Below the pieces are notes generated by a model. The model saw only the letters and a list, made by a program, of their open reading frames with translations, ran no database searches and was not told the origin of the DNA. 64,000 nt of DNA from Paracoccus sp. R12_2 (GTDB lineage: Bacteria; Pseudomonadota; Alphaproteobacteria; Rhodobacterales; Rhodobacteraceae). The stretch is taken from contig NZ_JAGHRA010000013.1 of the NCBI RefSeq assembly GCF_017744015.1, positions 1 through 64,000 of the forward strand. Direction: 5' to 3'. The position numbers and the translations under genes are program-made. Below, piece by piece: positions 43,111 through 52,324 of the stretch. Positions within the stretch are counted from its first letter, which is position 1. Every line of letters starts with the position of its first letter.

Positions 43111-43932
43111 ATGTTCGATGCCGACACGCCAGAGACGCTGCTGGAAGTCAACAATATCGAGGTGATCTACAACCACGTCATCCTGGTGCTGAAGGGGGTC
43201 AGCCTGTCGGTGCCCAAGGGCGGAATTACCGCGCTGCTTGGCGGCAACGGCGCCGGTAAGACCACGACACTGAAAGCGATCTCGAACCTTCTGGCAAGCG
43301 AGAGGGGCGAGGTCACAAAGGGGTCGATCGTCTATCGCGGCGAACGGGTCGCCGACCGGAACCCGGCTGCGCTGGTCAAGCGCGGGGTCATTCAGGTGAT
43401 GGAGGGACGCCACTGCTTCGAGCATCTGACCGTCGAGGAAAATCTGCTGACCGGCGCCTATACCCGTGCGGATGGCACGGCCGCGATCAAGCGCGACCTC
43501 GAGATGGTCTATGACTATTTTCCGCGTCTGCGGGAGCGTCGCAAAAGTCAGGCGGGTTACACATCGGGCGGTGAGCAGCAGATGGTCGCCATGGGCCGCG
43601 CACTGATGTCGCGCCCCGAGATGATCCTTCTGGACGAGCCGTCGATGGGGCTGGCGCCGCAGCTGGTCGAGCAGATCTTCCAGATCGTGAAGGCCGTGAA
43701 CGAGGGCGAGGGCGTCACCTTCCTGCTGGCCGAACAGAACACCAATGTCGCGCTGCGCTATGCCCATTACGGATACATCCTGGAAAACGGTCGCATCGTG
43801 ATGGACGGGCCGGCGGCGGCACTGCGCGAGAACCCGGACGTCAAGGAATTCTATCTGGGCATGTCGGACGAGGGCCGAAAATCCTTCCGCGACGTGCGCA
43901 GCTATCGCCGCCGCAAACGCTGGCTGGCCTGA
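43111..43932 (+). CDS. Liv-type ABC transporter ATPase (LivF-like)
   Basis: A 273-residue ATPase with LivF features: NNIEVIYNHVILVLKGVSLSVPKGG, Walker A GGNGAGKTTTLKAI near residues 46-59, GVIQVMEGRHCFEHLTVEENLLTG, signature TSGGEQQMVAMGRAL, Walker B ILLDEPSMGLAPQLV and a Q in LLAEQN replacing the usual H-loop region pattern of LivF. The C-terminal basic tail (SYRRRKRWLA) is longer than usual. GGAGG lies six bases before ATG, and the PaaK-like ligase starts 10 bases after the stop. Confidence 0.93.
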   Translation: MFDADTPETLLEVNNIEVIYNHVILVLKGVSLSVPKGGITALLGGNGAGKTTTLKAISNLLASERGEVTKGSIVYRGERVADRNPAALVKRGVIQVMEGRHCFEHLTVEENLLTGAYTRADGTAAIKRDLEMVYDYFPRLRERRKSQAGYTSGGEQQMVAMGRALMSRPEMILLDEPSMGLAPQLVEQIFQIVKAVNEGEGVTFLLAEQNTNVALRYAHYGYILENGRIVMDGPAAALRENPDVKEFYLGMSDEGRKSFRDVRSYRRRKRWLA

Positions 43933-43942
43933 GGAGATCGCG

Positions 43943-45163
43943 ATGCCATCCCATTACGACGATCTGGAAACCCGCGATAACGCCGAGCGGCAAGAGGCGC
44001 TGGCGCGGGAATTGCCCGCGACGCTGGCCCGGGCCAAGACAGCGCCCGCGCTGGCCAGGCTGCTGCGCGAGGTCGATCCGGACAAGGTGAGGGACCGGGC
44101 GGCGCTGGCGCGCCTGCCGGTGGTCCGCAAGGCGGAACTGTCCGAGGCGCAGAAGAAATCGCCACCCTTCGGCGGCTATACCACCCGTCTGGCAGCGGAA
44201 TTCGATCATATCTTTCAAAGCCCCGGCCCGATCTATGAACCGGGCCGACGCGAGGGCGACTGGTGGCGGCTGGGACGGTTCCTGCACGCCTCGGGTGTCG
44301 GGCGTGGCGATATCGTCCAGAACTGCTTCGGCTATCACCTGACGCCTGCGGGCATGATGTTCGACAGTGCCGCGCGGGCCGTCGATGCGGCCGTGCTGCC
44401 CGCCGGGACAGGGCAGACCGATCTGCAAGTCAGGGCGGCCGTCGATATCGGGACCACCTGCTATGCCGGTACGCCCGATTTCCTGAAGATCATTCTGGAC
44501 CGCGCCGATGAGATGGGCGAGCGGCTGGCGATTACGCGCGCCGTTGTCGGCGGCGGGGCGCTGTTTCCGTCGCTGCGTCAGGGCTATGCGGATCGCGGGA
44601 TCGTCACGCGTCAGTGCTATGCCACCGCCGATCTTGGCAACATCGCCTATGAAAGCGAGGCGGTCGAGGGGCTGATCGTCGATGAAGGCGTGATCGTCGA
44701 GATCGTGCGCCCCGGCACCGGCGATCCTGTGCCCGAGGGCGAGGTCGGCGAGGTTCTGGTGACCACGTTGAACCCCGACTATCCGCTGGTCAGATTCGCG
44801 ACCGGCGATCTTTCGGCGGTTCTTCCGGGCACAAGCCCTTGTGGCCGCACGAATATGCGCATCAAGGGATGGTTGGGGCGCGCGGATCAGACCACCAAGA
44901 TCAAGGGTATGTTCGTGCGCCCAGAACAGGTCGCTGCACTGGTGTCGCGCCACCCCGAGATCGCGCGCGCCCGTGTCATCGCCGACCGAGAGGGCGAGAT
45001 GGACATCATGACGGTGCAGCTGGAATCGCCTGCCGATTCGGTCGACAACTATGCCGCCTCGGTGGTGGATACGTTAAAGATGAAGGGCCGTGTGCAGATC
45101 GTTGCACCGGGCAGCTTGCCCAACGATGGCAAGGTCATCGAGGACCGCCGCAGCTATGATTGA
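43943..45163 (+). CDS. Phenylacetate-CoA ligase-like AMP-forming enzyme
   Basis: A 406-residue ANL-family protein of the PaaK type. It has the N-terminal helix (HYDDLETRDNAERQEALARELP), the region LHASGVGRGDIVQNCFGYHLTPAGMMFD, VVGGGALFPSLRQGYADRG, CYATADLGNIAYESE replacing the canonical YG-TE motif, LVRFATGDLSAVLPG, and the late lysine region GRADQTTKIKGMFVRPEQV. It would ligate CoA to an aromatic or short-chain acid. It closes the operon whose first gene is another CoA ligase; two ligases flanking one transporter is notable. The usual Ser/Thr-rich P-loop appears degenerate, so activity should not be assumed. Confidence 0.85.
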   Translation: MPSHYDDLETRDNAERQEALARELPATLARAKTAPALARLLREVDPDKVRDRAALARLPVVRKAELSEAQKKSPPFGGYTTRLAAEFDHIFQSPGPIYEPGRREGDWWRLGRFLHASGVGRGDIVQNCFGYHLTPAGMMFDSAARAVDAAVLPAGTGQTDLQVRAAVDIGTTCYAGTPDFLKIILDRADEMGERLAITRAVVGGGALFPSLRQGYADRGIVTRQCYATADLGNIAYESEAVEGLIVDEGVIVEIVRPGTGDPVPEGEVGEVLVTTLNPDYPLVRFATGDLSAVLPGTSPCGRTNMRIKGWLGRADQTTKIKGMFVRPEQVAALVSRHPEIARARVIADREGEMDIMTVQLESPADSVDNYAASVVDTLKMKGRVQIVAPGSLPNDGKVIEDRRSYD

Positions 45164-45247
45164 ATGAAATGCATTTGATCCGTTAACTTGTTTGGCCGCC
45201 GCGCCGCAGCGACATTGGTTTCCGAAGTCTTGGAAACGGGTGGCGAC

Positions 45248-46012
45248 ATGGCGGCGGCAAAAGGTCCGAACGGACCCACGATCATCATAAAGCGGGGTGC
45301 CGCCGCGGCAGATTCCGGGCATCACGGTGGCGCGTGGAAGGTGGCCTATGCCGACTTCGTCACCGCGATGATGGCGTTCTTCCTGCTGATGTGGCTGTTG
45401 AACGCGACGACCGAAAAACAGCGGGCGGGGCTTGCCGATTATTTCAACCCGACCATCGTCCACACGCCCGGCGCTGCGGGCGACGGCGTCGAGGAGGGGG
45501 TCCGCCATGCCATCCTCGAACAGGTGCCCGACAGCGAGAAATCTGCCGATTTCGAACAGCTGGCCCAGCATGTCCAGCAGCAGCTGACCGGTACGGGTGC
45601 AGAATCCATGCAACTGTCGAACCTGCTGCGGCACGTCGTCACCCGCATGACGGACGAGGGGCTGGTGATCGAGCTGACCGACCTGACCGGAGAGCCGCTG
45701 TTCGTTGACGACACCGCCCAGCCCCAGCCCGCGCTGGTCGAACTGTCCAGGATCCTGGCGCGCGTTCTTGGCCATGTGCGCAACGACGTGGCGATCGCCG
45801 GTCATGTCCGATCCTATCCCGAGATGCTGGTGGCCTCGCCCGTCTGGGCACTGTCCGATGCCCGCGCGCACGCGGTGCGCAACCTGCTGGAACGCACCGA
45901 CCTTGCTGAACGTCGCATTCAACGAGTGACCGGCTATGCGGACCGCAAGAACCGGTCGGCCAATCCGATGGATCCGGTGAACAACCGGATCGAGGTGATT
46001 TTACTTAGATGA
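45248..46012 (+). CDS. motB: Flagellar motor stator protein MotB
   Basis: A 254-residue stator protein. The single membrane span near residues 30-55 carries the proton-binding Asp in WKVAYADFVTAMMAFFLLMWLLNA. A plug and linker region follows (TTEKQRAGLADYF), then an OmpA-like peptidoglycan-binding domain (about 140-250) ending AERRIQRVTGYADRKN and NNRIEVILL. ATG at 45248 is chosen; a TTG at 45188 would add 20 residues before the N-terminal basic segment. It is followed by hook and junction genes on the same strand. motA is not in the window. Confidence 0.9.
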   Translation: MAAAKGPNGPTIIIKRGAAAADSGHHGGAWKVAYADFVTAMMAFFLLMWLLNATTEKQRAGLADYFNPTIVHTPGAAGDGVEEGVRHAILEQVPDSEKSADFEQLAQHVQQQLTGTGAESMQLSNLLRHVVTRMTDEGLVIELTDLTGEPLFVDDTAQPQPALVELSRILARVLGHVRNDVAIAGHVRSYPEMLVASPVWALSDARAHAVRNLLERTDLAERRIQRVTGYADRKNRSANPMDPVNNRIEVILLR

Positions 46013-46099
46013 CCGGCCGCCCGCCGGTGCGGTTAGGCGAATCTTAAGCTGTCTGGCCGATAGTCGGCATCAACGCTGATGTGAAAAGGATCTACGCCC

Positions 46100-47407
46100 A
46101 TGTCGATGTCTTCCGCGATGAGCGCCGGTGTGTCCGGCCTGGCGGCGAACTCCACCCGCCTGGCGACGATTTCGGATAATATCGCGAACTCGGGCACCTA
46201 TGGCTACAAGCGGATGGAAACGGAATTCAACGCTTTCGTCCTGAATCAGAACCAGGTCGGTGGATTGCATTCGGCCGGTGGCGTCCGTGCCTCGACCTAT
46301 CGGGACATCATGGACGGAGGCGCGCTGGAAACGACGTCGCATCCGTTGGATATCGCGGTCAGCGGACGCGGCATGCTGCCCGTCACATCGTCCGTAGATC
46401 TGGATAACGGGTTCGAGCAGTTGCCGTTCATGATGACCCGGACCGGCGCGTTCCGCACCGACGAGGACGGGGTGCTGCGAACCGAATCCGGTCTGGTGCT
46501 GTTGGGCTGGCCCGCGATGCAGGATGGGACCGTCCCCGTTGTCGGACGCGACACGATGGCTTCGCTGGAACCGGTGCGGGTTCCAGACCATCAGACGGCC
46601 GGCGATCCGACCACCGAGATCCATCTTGGCGTCAACCTGCCCGCTGCGCAGGCCAACCCGACCGGAACGGGCGATCCGCTGCCGACGCTGAGCGTCGAGT
46701 ATTTCGGCAATCTTGGCACGTCCGAAGCCCTGAACATCGATTTCACCCCGGTGGCCGGTGCCGCGAATACCTGGACGATGAGTGTTCACGACACGGCGAC
46801 CGACCCGGTGACGCTGGCCGGCAGCTATGAAATCACTTTCGACGATACACCGACCAGCGGTGGCAGTATTGCCGCCGTGACCACGATCACCGGTGCCGCC
46901 TACGATCCGGTCGAGGGGGTTCTGCCGATTGCAGTGGCCGGTGGCGGCAGCATAGACATGTTCATCGGCACGCCCCTTGGCGCGTCGGGCCTGCGACAGC
47001 TTTCTGCAAGCTTCTCGCCGACGAACATCGCCAAGAACGGGTCACCTGTCGGGCAATTGTCCAGCGTCGAGATCGACGAGGACGGCTTTATCAAGGCCAC
47101 CTACGACACCGGGTTCGTAAAGACCCTCTACCAGATTCCGCTGGTCGATGTGCCGAACCCGAATGGCCTGATCTCACTGGACGCTCAGGCTTTCAAGGTG
47201 TCGCAGGATTCGGGAAGCTTCTTCCTGTGGGATGCGGGCGACGGGCCGACTGGAACGATCCTTGGTTTCGCACGCGAGGCATCGACCACTGACGTTGCTG
47301 CCGAACTGACCCATCTGATCCAGACGCAGCGCGCCTATTCGTCGAATGCCAAGATCATTCAGACCGTCGATGAGATGCTGCAGGAAACCACCAATATCAA
47401 ACGCTGA
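46100..47407 (+). CDS. flgE: Flagellar hook protein FlgE
   Basis: A 435-residue axial protein that forms the hook. The N-terminal D0 region MSMSSAMSAGVSGLAANSTRLATISDNIANSGTYGYKR and the C-terminal coiled helix ELTHLIQTQRAYSSNAKIIQTVDEMLQETTNIKR are the rod/hook family ends. The central region (about 150-320) is Thr/Gly/Asp-rich as in hook D2 domains. AAAGGA is upstream. It follows motB by 87 bases and precedes flgK by 33. Confidence 0.93.
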   Translation: MSMSSAMSAGVSGLAANSTRLATISDNIANSGTYGYKRMETEFNAFVLNQNQVGGLHSAGGVRASTYRDIMDGGALETTSHPLDIAVSGRGMLPVTSSVDLDNGFEQLPFMMTRTGAFRTDEDGVLRTESGLVLLGWPAMQDGTVPVVGRDTMASLEPVRVPDHQTAGDPTTEIHLGVNLPAAQANPTGTGDPLPTLSVEYFGNLGTSEALNIDFTPVAGAANTWTMSVHDTATDPVTLAGSYEITFDDTPTSGGSIAAVTTITGAAYDPVEGVLPIAVAGGGSIDMFIGTPLGASGLRQLSASFSPTNIAKNGSPVGQLSSVEIDEDGFIKATYDTGFVKTLYQIPLVDVPNPNGLISLDAQAFKVSQDSGSFFLWDAGDGPTGTILGFAREASTTDVAAELTHLIQTQRAYSSNAKIIQTVDEMLQETTNIKR

Positions 47408-47440
47408 GGATCCTAAGATCACCAGTCCAGGAGAGCCGGG

Positions 47441-48898
47441 ATGAGTATTGCAAAGGCGCTGAACAACGCCGTGTCGGGCTTGACCGCAACAGCGCGGGGA
47501 ACCGAGACTGTGGCGTCGAATCTGGCCAACATCATGACCCCGGGCTACGCCAGACGCGAGGTTACGCAGAGCGCGCAGACCCTTGGGGGCTATGGCGGAG
47601 GGGTCAGGATCGACGGCATTTCTCGTGCTGTCAACGCGACTTTGGTGGCCGAATCCCGTCTTGCCCAGTCGGGCAGCGCAGACGCCCGGACGCGGCTCGA
47701 TTTTCTGTCGCAGATGGGCGACATCGTCGGATTGCCTGGCGAGGAGGGTGCCCTTTCGACAATCCTCGGCGAATTCACGAATGCCCTCCAAGCCGCCGCG
47801 ACGCGCCCGGATGACGAATTGCGTCTGGCCGGGGTCGTGGATGCCGCCGAACGGCTTGCTGAACGGCTGAATGCGGCGTCCGGTGCCGTTCAGGATGCGC
47901 GTGCCGCCGCCGACAGGGCCATAGAATCCGAGGTGGCGACCATCAACACCAAGCTTGAGCAGGTGGCATATCTCAACCGCCGCATCGCGATCATCGAAAG
48001 CGAAGGCAACGATCCGTCGTCTCTTCTCGATCAGCGCCAGGCGGCGATCGATGCGATCGCGGAAATCGTTCCTGTTCAGGAAGTGGCGCGCGACGGCGGC
48101 AGAGTCGCGCTTTTCACGACGGGTGGTGCCGTTCTTCTGGACGGCAGCCGACCAAGTCGGTTCGAATTCTCGGCGGTCGGACAGATGACGCCTGACCTTT
48201 CGGTCGGTACCCCACCGGTCATGCGGATTTTGCAGAACGGGATCGAATTGTCCGCTGCACAGATGCGGTTATTCGAGGGGGGCTCGCTGGCGGCGCATTT
48301 CGCGGTGCGTGATCAACTGGCCCCGCAGATGCAAATGGAACTGGACGCCTTAGCCTTCGATCTTCACGAACGCCTGGCGGATGCGGCGATCGATGCGACT
48401 TATCCCGCGACCGCACCCGGCCTGTTCGCGGATGGTGGCGCGCGTGCGTCACTTCCGACGATCACAGGGCTTTCGGCGCGAATCACGCTCAACCCGCTTG
48501 TGAACCCCGACGCGGGAGGAGAGCTTTTTCGTGTCCGTGACGGGCTGGGAAGCGCGTCCTCCGGTCCCGTCGCGGATTCGACATTGCTGCTTGCCATGGC
48601 GGACGCGCTGAGTGCGTCGACCGCGTTCGCGGGTGGCGCTGGTTTCGAGGGAAATGGCTCACTGTCGTCGCGATTCTCAGAACTTGAATCGCGCGTCGCC
48701 CTTCGACGGGTCGCTGCCGAGTCGGAAAGTTCGGTGCGAAACAGCAGGTCGGAAACCATTTCGGGCCGCCTGATGGCCGATGGCGTGGACAGTGACGCCG
48801 AAATGCAGCGCCTGCTGCAATACGAACAGGCATACGCCGCGAACGCCCGGGTCATCCAGGCGATCGAAGAGATGATGGATCAGATACTGAGGCTTTGA
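47441..48898 (+). CDS. flgK: Flagellar hook-associated protein 1 (FlgK)
   Basis: A 485-residue hook-filament junction protein. The N-terminus SIAKALNNAVSGLTATARGTETVASNLANIMTPGYARREV and the C-terminal helix ending QRLLQYEQAYAANARVIQAIEEMMDQILRL are the FlgK/axial family signatures. The sequence LLDQRQAAIDAIAEIVPVQEV is typical of FlgK. The middle is variable and shorter than in enteric FlgK. Its stop is two bases before the ATG of flgL. Confidence 0.92.
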   Translation: MSIAKALNNAVSGLTATARGTETVASNLANIMTPGYARREVTQSAQTLGGYGGGVRIDGISRAVNATLVAESRLAQSGSADARTRLDFLSQMGDIVGLPGEEGALSTILGEFTNALQAAATRPDDELRLAGVVDAAERLAERLNAASGAVQDARAAADRAIESEVATINTKLEQVAYLNRRIAIIESEGNDPSSLLDQRQAAIDAIAEIVPVQEVARDGGRVALFTTGGAVLLDGSRPSRFEFSAVGQMTPDLSVGTPPVMRILQNGIELSAAQMRLFEGGSLAAHFAVRDQLAPQMQMELDALAFDLHERLADAAIDATYPATAPGLFADGGARASLPTITGLSARITLNPLVNPDAGGELFRVRDGLGSASSGPVADSTLLLAMADALSASTAFAGGAGFEGNGSLSSRFSELESRVALRRVAAESESSVRNSRSETISGRLMADGVDSDAEMQRLLQYEQAYAANARVIQAIEEMMDQILRL

Positions 48899-48900
48899 AA

Positions 48901-49917
48901 ATGAGCGTTCACTCCATAGGTGATCAGGCGCGTGCCTTCGCGCTTCAGGCGGCGTCCTATCGTCTCAAGACGACACTGGCGACGCTGACCGATGAAATGG
49001 CAACCGGCGAGGTCGCGGATCTCGGTCAGCGGCTGAACGGAAACACCCAGGTGCTGGGGCATATCGAGGCGCGCATCACCGGTCTGGACCAGTTCAGGCG
49101 CAATGCGACAGAAGCTGCCTTGATCGTCCGGGGCATGCAGGATGTGCTGGTGTCGGTTCAGTCGGACGTGGGCGCGTTGGGCTTGTCGCTGGTCGCTGAA
49201 CCTTTCAACGAGACCGAATCGCTTCTGGAGATGCGGGCCGGAGAAGTCGCCGGAGCCTTCGAGACGGCGGTGGCCCGCTTCAACCGGTCGGTCGGAGACC
49301 GCTTCCTGTTTTCGGGATTGAACAGCGATATGGCTGCCCTGGCGCAGGCGTCCGAGATCATGGACGCGCTTGAAATGGCAACGACGGGCCTGACGAACGC
49401 TGCTGATATCGCACAGGCGGTATCGGAATGGTTCGACGCGCCGCAGGGGGCTGGTGGCTTCCTGGATGTCGCCTATCAGGGGACGCTTGGCCAGCCACAG
49501 AGGATCGAGATCGGAGAAGGCGAGGCGATCGGTTTGTCCACAAGTGCTGCAACGCCGGCGTTGCGGGATGTCCTCAAAGGGCTTGCGACTGCCGCCTTGG
49601 TGGATCGCGGGGTCCTGGCCGGCCAGCATCAAGAGCGGCGTGACCTGATGCAGATCGGGGGTCAGATCCTGCTGGACAACAACAGCAACCTGCTGAGCGA
49701 GATGGGGCGCATCGGCCTTGGGCAGCAAATCGTCGATCGCGCGCAGACCGAAAGCGCATCAGCGCTTGCGACGTTGCAGATCGCAAGGAATGACCTGCGT
49801 GCGGCGGACCCCTACGAGACAGCTGGCGCCCTGAAGCAGGTCGAGGCGCAGCTCGAGGCGCTTTATGCCGTCACCGCCCGGCTTTCCTCTCTCAAACTTG
49901 TGGATTTCCTGCGGTGA
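48901..49917 (+). CDS. flgL: Flagellar hook-associated protein 3 (FlgL)
   Basis: A 338-residue junction protein related to flagellin. The N-terminal helix begins SVHSIGDQARAFALQAASYRLKTTLATLTDEMATGEVADLGQRL, and the C-terminus has ARNDLRAADPYETAGALKQVEAQLEALYAVTARLSSLKLVDFLR, the flagellin-like coiled ends. The start at 48901 has TGAGG nine bases upstream; a TTG at 48895 is possible. It overlaps flgI by four bases (GTGA). Confidence 0.88.
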   Translation: MSVHSIGDQARAFALQAASYRLKTTLATLTDEMATGEVADLGQRLNGNTQVLGHIEARITGLDQFRRNATEAALIVRGMQDVLVSVQSDVGALGLSLVAEPFNETESLLEMRAGEVAGAFETAVARFNRSVGDRFLFSGLNSDMAALAQASEIMDALEMATTGLTNAADIAQAVSEWFDAPQGAGGFLDVAYQGTLGQPQRIEIGEGEAIGLSTSAATPALRDVLKGLATAALVDRGVLAGQHQERRDLMQIGGQILLDNNSNLLSEMGRIGLGQQIVDRAQTESASALATLQIARNDLRAADPYETAGALKQVEAQLEALYAVTARLSSLKLVDFLR

Positions 49918-51014
49918 ACAGAATTTGTGTCATCTTGCTGATGCTTCTGCTGCCCGCCAGTCTTGCGGCGGCACCGGTTCGGGTCAAGGATCTTGCCGAT
50001 TTTGATGGCGTCCGGGGAAATGACCTTGTCGGCTATGGCTTGGTGGTGGGCTTGGATGGGACCGGCGACGGGTTTCGGAATGCCCCTTTCACCGAGGAAA
50101 TGCTGGCGAGCCTGCTGGAACGGCTGGGTGTCAACGTGACCGACGACGCGTTGCGTTCAAAGAACGTCGCCGCTGTTGTCGTCACGGCGACGTTGCCGCC
50201 CTTTGCCCGTTCGGGCAGTCGGATCGATGTGAGCGTGTCGACGATCGGCGATGCCAAAAGCCTGCTTGGCGGCACCCTGGTGATGACCCCCCTAAAGGCT
50301 GCGGACGGAAATATTTATGCTGTCGCGCAGGGGTCGATCATCGCTGGCGGCGTGTCGATCTCGGGCGAGGCAGCGCGCGTCGTCCAAGGTGTTCCAACGG
50401 CTGGATCGATCCCGGTTGGCGCCCGGGTCGAGCGTGAGGTCGAGTTCGACTTTGCAGAGGTGCAGAATATTCGCATCGCGCTGCGCAATGCCGATTTCAC
50501 CACCGCTACGCGAATCGAGGATGCGATAAATCGTGATTTCAATCGGCGTTTGGCGGTCACTCAGGACAGCGGCACCGTCGTGGTCGAATTTCGTGAACTG
50601 GGCGACGTCAATCCCGCGCGGGTTGTCGGCCGGATCGAAAACCTTCTGATCGAACCAGAGGACCGTGCGAAGGTCGTGATCGATCACAAGGCCGGGACGA
50701 TCGTGATGGGAGAGCGAGTTCGGATTTCTCGCGTCGCGGTATCGCAGGGAAGCCTGACGTTGCGCGTCAGCGAAGCGCCGGAAGTGTCGCAGCCCAATCC
50801 GTTTGCGGAAGGCGAGACGGTGACCGTGCCCCGCACCTTTGCCGAACTGCGCGAGGAACCTGGGATCGGATTTGCGGAAGTTGCCGGAAACACATCGCTG
50901 AGCGATCTTGTCGAAGGGCTGAACGCCTTGGGTGTGAGGCCTAGAGACATGATCGATATTCTGAAGTCGATTCATGCCGCCGGTGCGCTTCATGCCGACC
51001 TGATCGTGCAGTAG
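49914..51014 (+). CDS. flgI: Flagellar P-ring protein FlgI
   Basis: A 366-residue periplasmic P-ring subunit starting with GTG that overlaps the flgL stop. Residues 1-19 are a Sec signal peptide (CVILLMLLLPASLAAA). The family core is clear: VRVKDLADFDGVRGNDLVGYGLVVGLDGTGDGFRNAPFTEEML, NVAAVVVTATLPPFARSGSRIDVSVSTIGDAKSLLGGTL and the C-terminal LSDLVEGLNALGVRPRDMIDILKSIHAAGALHADLIVQ. It is full length and the last flagellar gene here. No terminator is evident in the 182 bases that follow. Confidence 0.95.
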   Translation: MNRICVILLMLLLPASLAAAPVRVKDLADFDGVRGNDLVGYGLVVGLDGTGDGFRNAPFTEEMLASLLERLGVNVTDDALRSKNVAAVVVTATLPPFARSGSRIDVSVSTIGDAKSLLGGTLVMTPLKAADGNIYAVAQGSIIAGGVSISGEAARVVQGVPTAGSIPVGARVEREVEFDFAEVQNIRIALRNADFTTATRIEDAINRDFNRRLAVTQDSGTVVVEFRELGDVNPARVVGRIENLLIEPEDRAKVVIDHKAGTIVMGERVRISRVAVSQGSLTLRVSEAPEVSQPNPFAEGETVTVPRTFAELREEPGIGFAEVAGNTSLSDLVEGLNALGVRPRDMIDILKSIHAAGALHADLIVQ

Positions 51015-51196
51015 ATACTTGCAGGATCGGGGCGTTCGCGAGCGCATTCTGGTCCTGCCGTCAACAGACCTCTCGAATGGCAAAAGATTTGCTGCTGACA
51101 AGAACGTGACGTTGCCCAAGGGTTTAGCGATGCAGCCCATCGCGCCACGGTCCAAGTCCGGCTGATGATGCGTGGTTCGACGAGCCTTTGCCGACC

Positions 51197-52222
51197 CTAG
51201 GCGTTCAGGTCGAGAGGCCGGGCCTGAATGGGATCGGACAAATGGCCGCGCCGCCATGCTTCGGGTGTCGTGCCGGTTCGGTCCTTGAAGATGCGGATCA
51301 GATGCGAAGCATCGCAGAAACCGGTTTCGGCTGCGATCTGGCTGATCGTGCGGTCGTCCCGCATCAGAAGCAATCGGACCTGAGACAGGCGGACCAGCAG
51401 GAATGCTTCTGCCGGCGGCAGTCCCAGAGAATCGTTGAAGTGCCGTTCCAGCTTGCGTCGGCTGACCCCCAGCCGGTCAACGATCTGGGCGACACTTGGC
51501 GGGACGTCCATGTTCTGCTGCAGGATCAGCAGCGACCGCCGCACCAGCGGATCGTCCGATTTCAGCTCCAGCGGCAGTCCGGGTTGCGGATCGTCGGCTG
51601 CCATCGCCTCATCGATGATCATGATGTGCAGGCTTTTCTGTGCAGCCGCCTTGCCAATATGGCGATCGACCAGAAATGCGGCCAGATGCGCCGAACTTGC
51701 GCCGCCCGAACAGGTCAACCTGTCGCGGTCCACCACGAAGATGCGGTCAGACACGGGATGCAGCCCGTCGAACTGTTCCAGGAAGTCGTCGTGGTGGAAC
51801 CAGCTGACGCAGCAGCGATAGCCCTGCATCAGCCCTGCGCGGTGCAGGATGAACGCGCCTGTGCAGACGCCGACCAGGGGCACGCCCAGTCTTGCCGCCT
51901 CATGCAGGAATGCCGCGTAATCCGGCGGGATACGGGCGATTTCGTCCATCAACCCGCCGACCACCACAATGTAGTCGAAGCGCGAGGGATCGCCCAGCCT
52001 CTCGTCGGCGCTGATCGCCACGCCGCAGCTGGAGCGGACCGGATCGCGGTTGGTCCCGATGACCTGCCATGTGCAGCGAATCGGGCGCGATCTGTCGCCT
52101 TCGTCCGCAGCCAGACGAAGCACATCCACGAAATTGGCAAAGGCGGACAGGGTGAACCTTCGGGCCAGCAGAAAGCCGACCCGCAATCGGGGAGTGTCGG
52201 ATGGGAAGGTCGCGTCGCGCAT
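51197..52222 (-). CDS. GlxA family transcriptional regulator (DJ-1/PfpI plus AraC domains)
   Basis: A 341-residue regulator. Residues about 15-185 form a DJ-1/PfpI-like domain ([56 protein letters not shown]). The C-terminal AraC domain has two helix-turn-helix units ([20 protein letters not shown] and [21 protein letters not shown]). The class includes GbdR and CdhR of choline, carnitine and glycine betaine catabolism. It is divergent from the sarcosine oxidase operon and probably activates it. The start at 52222 is the ATG just before the family N-terminus. The shared region has CGCAAA direct repeats 22 bases apart. Confidence 0.92.
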   Translation of the reverse strand: MRDATFPSDTPRLRVGFLLARRFTLSAFANFVDVLRLAADEGDRSRPIRCTWQVIGTNRDPVRSSCGVAISADERLGDPSRFDYIVVVGGLMDEIARIPPDYAAFLHEAARLGVPLVGVCTGAFILHRAGLMQGYRCCVSWFHHDDFLEQFDGLHPVSDRIFVVDRDRLTCSGGASSAHLAAFLVDRHIGKAAAQKSLHIMIIDEAMAADDPQPGLPLELKSDDPLVRRSLLILQQNMDVPPSVAQIVDRLGVSRRKLERHFNDSLGLPPAEAFLLVRLSQVRLLLMRDDRTISQIAAETGFCDASHLIRIFKDRTGTTPEAWRRGHLSDPIQARPLDLNA

Positions 52223-52224
52223 GG

Positions 52225-52252
52225 CGCAAATATAACATCGAAAAGACGCAAA
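52225..52252. promoter_or_regulatory. Direct repeats CGCAAA spaced by two helical turns
   Basis: CGCAAA at 52225-52230 and 52247-52252 repeat with a 22-base period, each followed shortly by ACATC. Direct repeats spaced about 21-22 bases are typical of AraC-family sites, and the GlxA-type gene begins just beside them. The site would serve both divergent promoters. Confidence 0.4.
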
Positions 52253-52324
52253 CATCCAGTTCTGGCAGTGTCGCATCCTGCATTTTCCATCGATCACAGG
52301 AATCGCCAAGCAAGGACAGGTGCC

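Noticed and set aside
51188..52300. Plus-strand open frame leading into soxB from 51188
   Set aside because: It is antisense to the GlxA-type regulator; soxB starts at 52325 with a proper ribosome-binding site.
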